From positions 86,321 through 150,320 of the forward strand of contig JAWKLD010000003.1 of assembly GCA_041392855.1 (NCBI GenBank): a stretch of DNA of 64,000 nucleotides. Direction: 5' to 3'. The stretch is from Flavipsychrobacter sp. Lineage in GTDB: Bacteria > Bacteroidota > Bacteroidia > Chitinophagales > Chitinophagaceae. Under the pieces are notes generated by a model that searched no databases, had not been told where the DNA came from, and saw nothing but the letters and a program-made list of their open reading frames with translations. The position numbers and the translations under genes are program-made. Each line of letters starts with the position of its first letter. The first letter of the stretch is position 1. This document shows positions 59,899 to 64,000 of this stretch, piece after piece.

Positions 59899-60728
59899 TC
59901 TTGCTCTTTATTTACTCTTGCAGCTTCCCAACCAATTATTGCCATTTTTCTGGTACTACCCCACATATAGTCGCCAATAACACCACTTGCCCTTATAACT
60001 CTATGGCAAGGGATAAGGAACCCTACAGGGTTGCTACCAATAGCCGTACCAACTGCTCTTGATGCTTTAGGAGACTGTATCCCCTCTGCTATACTACCAT
60101 AAGTGGCCAGTTGTCCCATTGGTATCTTCAACAGTGTCTCCCAAACCTTTAGCTGGAAGCCGGTTCCCTTAAGATGTAGCTTCACACCTGTCCAGTTGTC
60201 ATTGAATATCCCTGCAACACTCTTCGCAATATCCTTTTGTGCTACATACCTTGCATTGGGGAATCTTCTAGTTAAGTCTTCTGTGTTATCATCATCAGCA
60301 AACCCCATATAGCATATACCCTTTGAGGTACAAGCCACCAGCAATTTCCCAAATGGACTATCAACAAACTCATATTGTATCAATAGATCCTTCCCTCCAT
60401 TTTTATATTCTCCTGGTGTCATCCCTTCTATGGTTACAAACAGATCGTGTAGTCGGCTAGTACTCGACAATCCAACTTCCGTGGCTACGTCGAACAAAGT
60501 AGGTTGTTGTGCAGACAAAGTTCTTTTTGCATGTTCAACAGATATATACTGAAGGAATTTTTTAGGACTTACACCCGCCCATTCTGTAAACATACGCTGC
60601 AAATGAAACGGACTCAAATGAACAGCATTAGCCACTTCATCTAAAGTGGGCTGCTCCTTAAAATGAGTTTTTATATAGTCTATCGCCTTAGCTATTCTAT
60701 TATAATCTATTGAGGCCTGATCTTTCAT
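59895..60728 (-). CDS. Ada-like AraC / O6-alkylguanine-DNA methyltransferase fusion
   Basis: 277 residues. N-terminal AraC-type helix-turn-helix (about 5-100: DEVANAVHLSPFHLQRMFTE; ATEVGLSSTSRLHDLFVT), then the methyltransferase domain with the alkyl-acceptor Cys241 in FLIPCHRVIRASG. It lacks the Cys-rich N-terminal zinc domain of E. coli Ada that senses methyl-phosphotriesters. Probably repairs O6-alkylguanine and may regulate the adjacent alkB, which it overlaps by 4 bases. Confidence 0.92.
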   Translation of the reverse strand: MKDQASIDYNRIAKAIDYIKTHFKEQPTLDEVANAVHLSPFHLQRMFTEWAGVSPKKFLQYISVEHAKRTLSAQQPTLFDVATEVGLSSTSRLHDLFVTIEGMTPGEYKNGGKDLLIQYEFVDSPFGKLLVACTSKGICYMGFADDDNTEDLTRRFPNARYVAQKDIAKSVAGIFNDNWTGVKLHLKGTGFQLKVWETLLKIPMGQLATYGSIAEGIQSPKASRAVGTAIGSNPVGFLIPCHRVIRASGVIGDYMWGSTRKMAIIGWEAARVNKEQE

Positions 60729-60790
60729 TTGAATTAATATACTATAGCGAAACTACTTAGATAGTGCTGTATTAAAAACCCAAAACTTGC

Positions 60791-60829
60791 TAAATAAACA
60801 AAAGAGCTACACAAGTAATATGTAGCTCT
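60791..60829 (-). terminator. Terminator of the T9SS gene at 60862
   Basis: AGAGCTACA (60803-60811), 9-base loop, TGTAGCTCT (60821-60829); on the minus strand TTTTGTTTATTT follows. Confidence 0.75.
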
Positions 60830-60861
60830 AAGGATATTATTGCAGCCTAATTTTAATGCTA

Positions 60862-62700
60862 TTATTTTATAATAAGCTTTTGTGAGCTACGCGCTCCTAA
60901 TTCATTGCTAACTTCTAAAACATACGTACCACTAGCTATATCATTCAACTCCACTTGTTGTTTCGCTTTTGGATCAATGGATAGTGATCTAATAACCCTG
61001 CCATTAATATCGGTAACTGTTAAGCGATTAGCTTTTATATTATTTTCTATAGTGATTGTACCAGTAGCAGGATTGGGGTAAATATCAAAACGAGTATGCT
61101 CTTTATGAAGCACTGGTACATTTACCGACCATTCTGTTACCTTTCTAGCAATGCTATTAACAGGATGCAATGCAGAGTAGCCATACTTGAATACACCTCC
61201 TGCAATGACCGAACCTTTAAAGACCACCATGTCATTGATCGTACTATCTACTATAAATGAATAAGGCGCATTCATTGACGATTTTATGTAAGGAGTAAGG
61301 TCTATATTATTCTTTAAAAATGTACCTAAAAGCGGACTGAAACTAAAGTTTCCACTAGCCATAAATGTGTCCTTATCTATACACAGAGAATTGAAAGAGA
61401 CAATAGGCTGTGTTGACATGCCCGGAAAAACAGCTTGCTTTTGCCAACTAGTACCTACCAACTTCTTCAGTAGATCAATATTAGCCGCCACCTTTTTGCA
61501 ACCTGCGTATAATGTATCCCCATAGTCTTCAATATCCATTACTTCATGCTCAATTGCATTTCCATATACAGTAAATGTCCCTTTACCATCTGTTTTAGCA
61601 ATGTTGCAGTCCTTTCCTGTAGAAGCATACTTAAATGCTCCTCCCAATACCAACTCATCTTTATATACATGCATGGTATTTATGACACCGCTTAAGCCTG
61701 GCATTGGTTGCCACATATTATATGTCGTATTCCATTTTGCTAAATTAATATCAGCCAATGCGGCACATACATCAAAACTGCCGCAAGCATATAACTCTCC
61801 TTTATACACTTTTAGGTCTTTCACTTCTCCCCATAAGCATCCTGCAGTATGCCAGATGCTACCGTCCCAATAAGCTATGTTAGTAACAACACTATCTCCT
61901 GCCTTTGTAAATGTTCCGCCTACAAATATCTTATTATCAAACTCTGCTATTGCTTCCACTTTACCGTTTATTCCTTTACCCATGCTATGCCATGTATACA
62001 CACCACTAGCTTCCGTTACATAAGCAATATTATTAGCCTCAATACTACCATCCACATTTTTAAATGATCCGCCTACATACATTTTATCACCTGCACCATT
62101 CACAAATAGGTCTATAACCTCTCCATCTGTACCACCGCCCACTTGAGCTACATAACGTGCAGGGGGATATCCTGGTTGTATCCACGCCAACTCATCTTCT
62201 GTAAAACCATATTTATTAGCCCAACTATTTAGTTCAGGATAATCCATCTCTCTTACATAAGCATAGTTGGTCTTAGCAGCTACCATTCTGGAAACTTCTT
62301 CGTAGCCTGTAGCTTTTACCAAATACCCTACAGCACAAAAATTATCATGCTTATCTATAAAAATAGGCAGACGATAGGCGAAATCTTCATTTATAGGAAA
62401 TGCACCTGATTTCCAATATGCATTCAAATGATTCAAGGCGTCTAACCTGTTCGCTTTTTGCTCTGCATTAAGATGTGCTGTACTTCTGGCTCGCAAAGTC
62501 TGCTCTACCAATTGTAAGTGTATTGCTATCCATTCCCTTTCTGTATAGTTAGTTTTCGTTGGATAGTTTAGCTTATTGATATCTTTTTGTTCCGTCCAGC
62601 ATTTGTTCACATCACACAGCTTTTCATAGGCGGTGTTAATTGATTTTGCTTGACCATAAAAGACTACAAAGCTTAATAATAGTGTAAAGATTTTTTTCAT
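60862..62700 (-). CDS. T9SS-exported beta-propeller-like protein
   Basis: 612 residues. Signal peptide (cut near YGQAKS); an N-terminal domain to about 180 with CDVNKCW, NFCAVGYLVKATGYEEVSRM and DELAWIQPGYPP, a module I associate with such proteins in Chitinophagaceae; then repeats of the form KMYVGGSFKNVDGS, KIFVGGTFTKAGDS, ELYACGSFD, ELVLGGAFKYAS, DTFMASGNFSF, SVIAGGVFKYG that suggest a propeller; and a type A sorting domain (FDIYPNPATGTITIENN...). Surface or secreted; function unknown. Confidence 0.8.
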   Translation of the reverse strand: MKKIFTLLLSFVVFYGQAKSINTAYEKLCDVNKCWTEQKDINKLNYPTKTNYTEREWIAIHLQLVEQTLRARSTAHLNAEQKANRLDALNHLNAYWKSGAFPINEDFAYRLPIFIDKHDNFCAVGYLVKATGYEEVSRMVAAKTNYAYVREMDYPELNSWANKYGFTEDELAWIQPGYPPARYVAQVGGGTDGEVIDLFVNGAGDKMYVGGSFKNVDGSIEANNIAYVTEASGVYTWHSMGKGINGKVEAIAEFDNKIFVGGTFTKAGDSVVTNIAYWDGSIWHTAGCLWGEVKDLKVYKGELYACGSFDVCAALADINLAKWNTTYNMWQPMPGLSGVINTMHVYKDELVLGGAFKYASTGKDCNIAKTDGKGTFTVYGNAIEHEVMDIEDYGDTLYAGCKKVAANIDLLKKLVGTSWQKQAVFPGMSTQPIVSFNSLCIDKDTFMASGNFSFSPLLGTFLKNNIDLTPYIKSSMNAPYSFIVDSTINDMVVFKGSVIAGGVFKYGYSALHPVNSIARKVTEWSVNVPVLHKEHTRFDIYPNPATGTITIENNIKANRLTVTDINGRVIRSLSIDPKAKQQVELNDIASGTYVLEVSNELGARSSQKLIIK

Positions 62701-62903
62701 AGTAGTCGTTTTTTTAGTGATTACAGTATCAAATTAAAGTATTACACATATACGCAATGTAATGAAAATGTCATTGCTACACCGCTTTGTCATATATGTA
62801 ACCTAGGGTTAAAAACGAATTGAAAAATTAATCTCTTATTAATCGTATTAGCAATTGGTATTATACTCTAAGCTTTCTTATTTTCGCGCACAAATAGAAT
62901 ATT

Positions 62904-63710
62904 ATGCAAGAAATGATAGAAGCGGCTTATCAAAACCGCGACCTGATGAAAGAGGAGCAATACAAAGATGCCGTACGTGCTGTAATGGAAGAAGTGGATA
63001 AAGGACGCCTACGTACTGCTGAACCAACAGAAAATGGCTGGCAGGTAAACGAGTGGGTAAAACAAGCTATACTATTATACTTTGGTGTGCAGCAAATGCA
63101 AACATGGAATGTGGAGCCTTTTGAGTTTCATGATAAGATGTTACTGAAAAAAGATTATGCTGGCCTTGGTGTACGCGCAGTACCGCATGCTGTAGCTCGT
63201 TACGGAGCTTATATAGCTAAAAACGTGGTACTGATGCCATCGTATGTAAACATTGGTGCTTATGTAGACGAAGGAACAATGGTAGACACATGGGCTACTG
63301 TTGGCTCATGCGCACAAATAGGTAAAAACGTTCACCTTAGCGGTGGTGTTGGTATTGGTGGTGTATTAGAACCTTTGCAAGCTAGCCCTGTTATCATTGA
63401 AGATGGTGCCTTTATCGGTTCTCGTTGCATTGTTGTAGAAGGAGTAAGAGTAGAGAAAGAAGCTGTACTTGGCGCTAATGTGGTATTGACACAAAGCACT
63501 AAAATAATTGATGTGAGTGGTAGCGAGCCTATAGAAACAAAAGGTGTAATACCCGCACGTAGTGTAGTTATACCTGGCAGTTATACAAAGAAGTTCCCTG
63601 CAGGTGACTATCAAGTAAGCTGTGCTTTAATTATAGGTAAACGTAAAGAGTCTACAGATAAGAAAACTAGTCTGAACGATGCACTAAGAGAGTTTAACGT
63701 ATCAGTTTAG
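62904..63710 (+). CDS. dapD: Tetrahydrodipicolinate N-succinyltransferase
   Basis: 268 residues. Succinylates tetrahydrodipicolinate on the path to diaminopimelate and lysine, feeding peptidoglycan. Left-handed beta-helix with hexapeptide repeats (MPSYVNIGAYVDEGTMVDTW, GSCAQIGKNVHLSGGVGIGG, VIIEDGAFIGSRCIVVEGVR) after an N-terminal helical domain, and a C-terminal VIPGSYTKKFPAGDYQVSCA. Length normal. Single gene with a strong terminator. Confidence 0.95.
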   Translation: MQEMIEAAYQNRDLMKEEQYKDAVRAVMEEVDKGRLRTAEPTENGWQVNEWVKQAILLYFGVQQMQTWNVEPFEFHDKMLLKKDYAGLGVRAVPHAVARYGAYIAKNVVLMPSYVNIGAYVDEGTMVDTWATVGSCAQIGKNVHLSGGVGIGGVLEPLQASPVIIEDGAFIGSRCIVVEGVRVEKEAVLGANVVLTQSTKIIDVSGSEPIETKGVIPARSVVIPGSYTKKFPAGDYQVSCALIIGKRKESTDKKTSLNDALREFNVSV

Positions 63711-63736
63711 TATTGATTATCAACATAATATATTCC

Positions 63737-63766
63737 AAGCCCTGCTATTAGCAGGGCTTTTTGTTT
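63737..63766 (+). terminator. Strong terminator after dapD
   Basis: AAGCCCTGC (63737-63745), loop TATTA, GCAGGGCTT (63751-63759), then TTTTGTTT. It directly precedes module C. Confidence 0.9.
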
Positions 63767-63850
63767 GTTAATGGGTGGTTAACCAGTTCCTAACGATGGG
63801 TTAACAAGCTTGTTTTTTTTCCTCTATGCAGTTGCGCGTCGCATCTTTGT
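63767..63850 (+). promoter_or_regulatory. 11-bp phased GTTAA array and promoter (module C)
   Basis: GTTAAT starts at 63767, GTTAAC at 63778 and 63800; a degenerate copy (CCTAAC) sits at 63789, so all four grid positions are filled at 11-bp steps. The last copy starts 41 bp before GCATCTTTG at 63841-63849, the same distance as in module B. No TTTG at the usual upstream distance. Confidence 0.7.
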
Positions 63851-63898
63851 ATTGTCAATAACGACAAAACATTTATTAAACAAACAAAAACAACAATT

Positions 63899-64000
63899 AT
63901 GAAAAAGATCATCGCAATCGCAGCATTAGTTTCTCTAGGTTTCGCAGCTTCAGCTGACGAGGGTAACGCTAACTCTTCTGCTTCTCAAACTACTAAATTG
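63899..64000 (+). CDS. Small exported protein, 3' end cut by window
   Basis: 34 residues visible. A signal peptide (MKKIIAIAALVSLGFAASA-DE) is followed by an Asn/Ser/Thr-rich start (GNANSSASQTTKL). The ATG at 63899 follows a leader of about 50 nt rich in CAAA. Promoter array as for the genes at 7877 and 20251. The rest lies beyond the window, so length and function are unknown. Confidence 0.65.
   Translation, partial: MKKIIAIAALVSLGFAASADEGNANSSASQTTKL

Noticed and set aside
62828..62842. TTAA-N7-TTAA upstream of dapD as another array
   Set aside because: TTAA pairs at 11 bp are expected by chance several times in AT-rich DNA; no G before TTAA, no third copy and no box at the fixed distance.
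1..64000. CRISPR arrays, prophage, transposases, rRNA genes
   Set aside because: Looked for and not seen; the short repeats found are operators, leader repeats and terminators.

Overview
The window looks like one chromosomal stretch of a Bacteroidota bacterium, most likely near Chitinophagaceae. Evidence for this is AT-rich DNA, type IX secretion (T9SS) sorting domains on several large secreted proteins, GldF/GldG and PorT, a TonB receptor paired with a DUF4249 lipoprotein, a MurF-alanine racemase fusion, a single-chain SecDF, and promoters of the TTTG-N19-TAnnTTTG type. Ribosome binding sites are weak or absent and leaders are A-rich, also typical of the phylum. No prophage, insertion sequence, CRISPR array or rRNA operon was seen.

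Layout. 1-9.9 kb: the end of a TonB receptor operon, then mostly secreted proteins of unknown role, a 44-residue tail-anchored protein and two T9SS cargo proteins. 9.9-13.7 kb: a propeller-type LytS-like sensor kinase overlapping its LytTR regulator. 13.9-21.3 kb: purine (purK-purE) and pyrimidine (pyrD) genes, an AraC-type regulator with an AhpD-like peroxidase, TerC, a 65-residue protein and an orphan MlaE permease. 21.3-31.1 kb: SecDF, a large T9SS metalloprotease-like protein and MurF-Alr. 31.2-34.8 kb: gldF-gldG and a DUF4340 gene. 35-45.5 kb: an M23 peptidase, a class D beta-lactamase lipoprotein, metF, then lptB, a GH3-family gene, engB, menG/ubiE and porT. 46-49 kb: a three-gene unit of membrane protein, histidine kinase and NarL-type regulator. 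49-54.4 kb: a compact sulfur-handling island with rhodaneses, thioredoxins, small membrane proteins, a Crp/Fnr-type regulator, a TauE/SafE exporter and a CstB-like persulfide dioxygenase. 54.5-64 kb: a PAS kinase and receiver pair, tRNA-Val, thioredoxin, a fold-III PLP decarboxylase, an ada-like gene overlapping a frameshifted alkB, a T9SS protein, dapD, and the start of a small exported protein.

The main unexplained signal is regulatory. Three unlinked small genes (starting at 7877, 20251 and 63899) share an upstream module: GTTAA(C/T/G) hexamers on an exact 11-bp grid (steps of 11 and 22 bp), with the last copy starting 41-42 bp before a GCATCTTTG minus-7 element, followed by a G-poor, CAA-rich leader. 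The geometry resembles tandem sites of OmpR/PhoB-family regulators and suggests an undescribed regulon of short proteins. Other notable points are a frameshift splitting alkB, an HExxHxxDxxH zinc motif in the T9SS protease, the sulfur island with a one-cysteine Crp-like regulator, and a 21-bp-spaced direct repeat in front of a monooxygenase-like gene.
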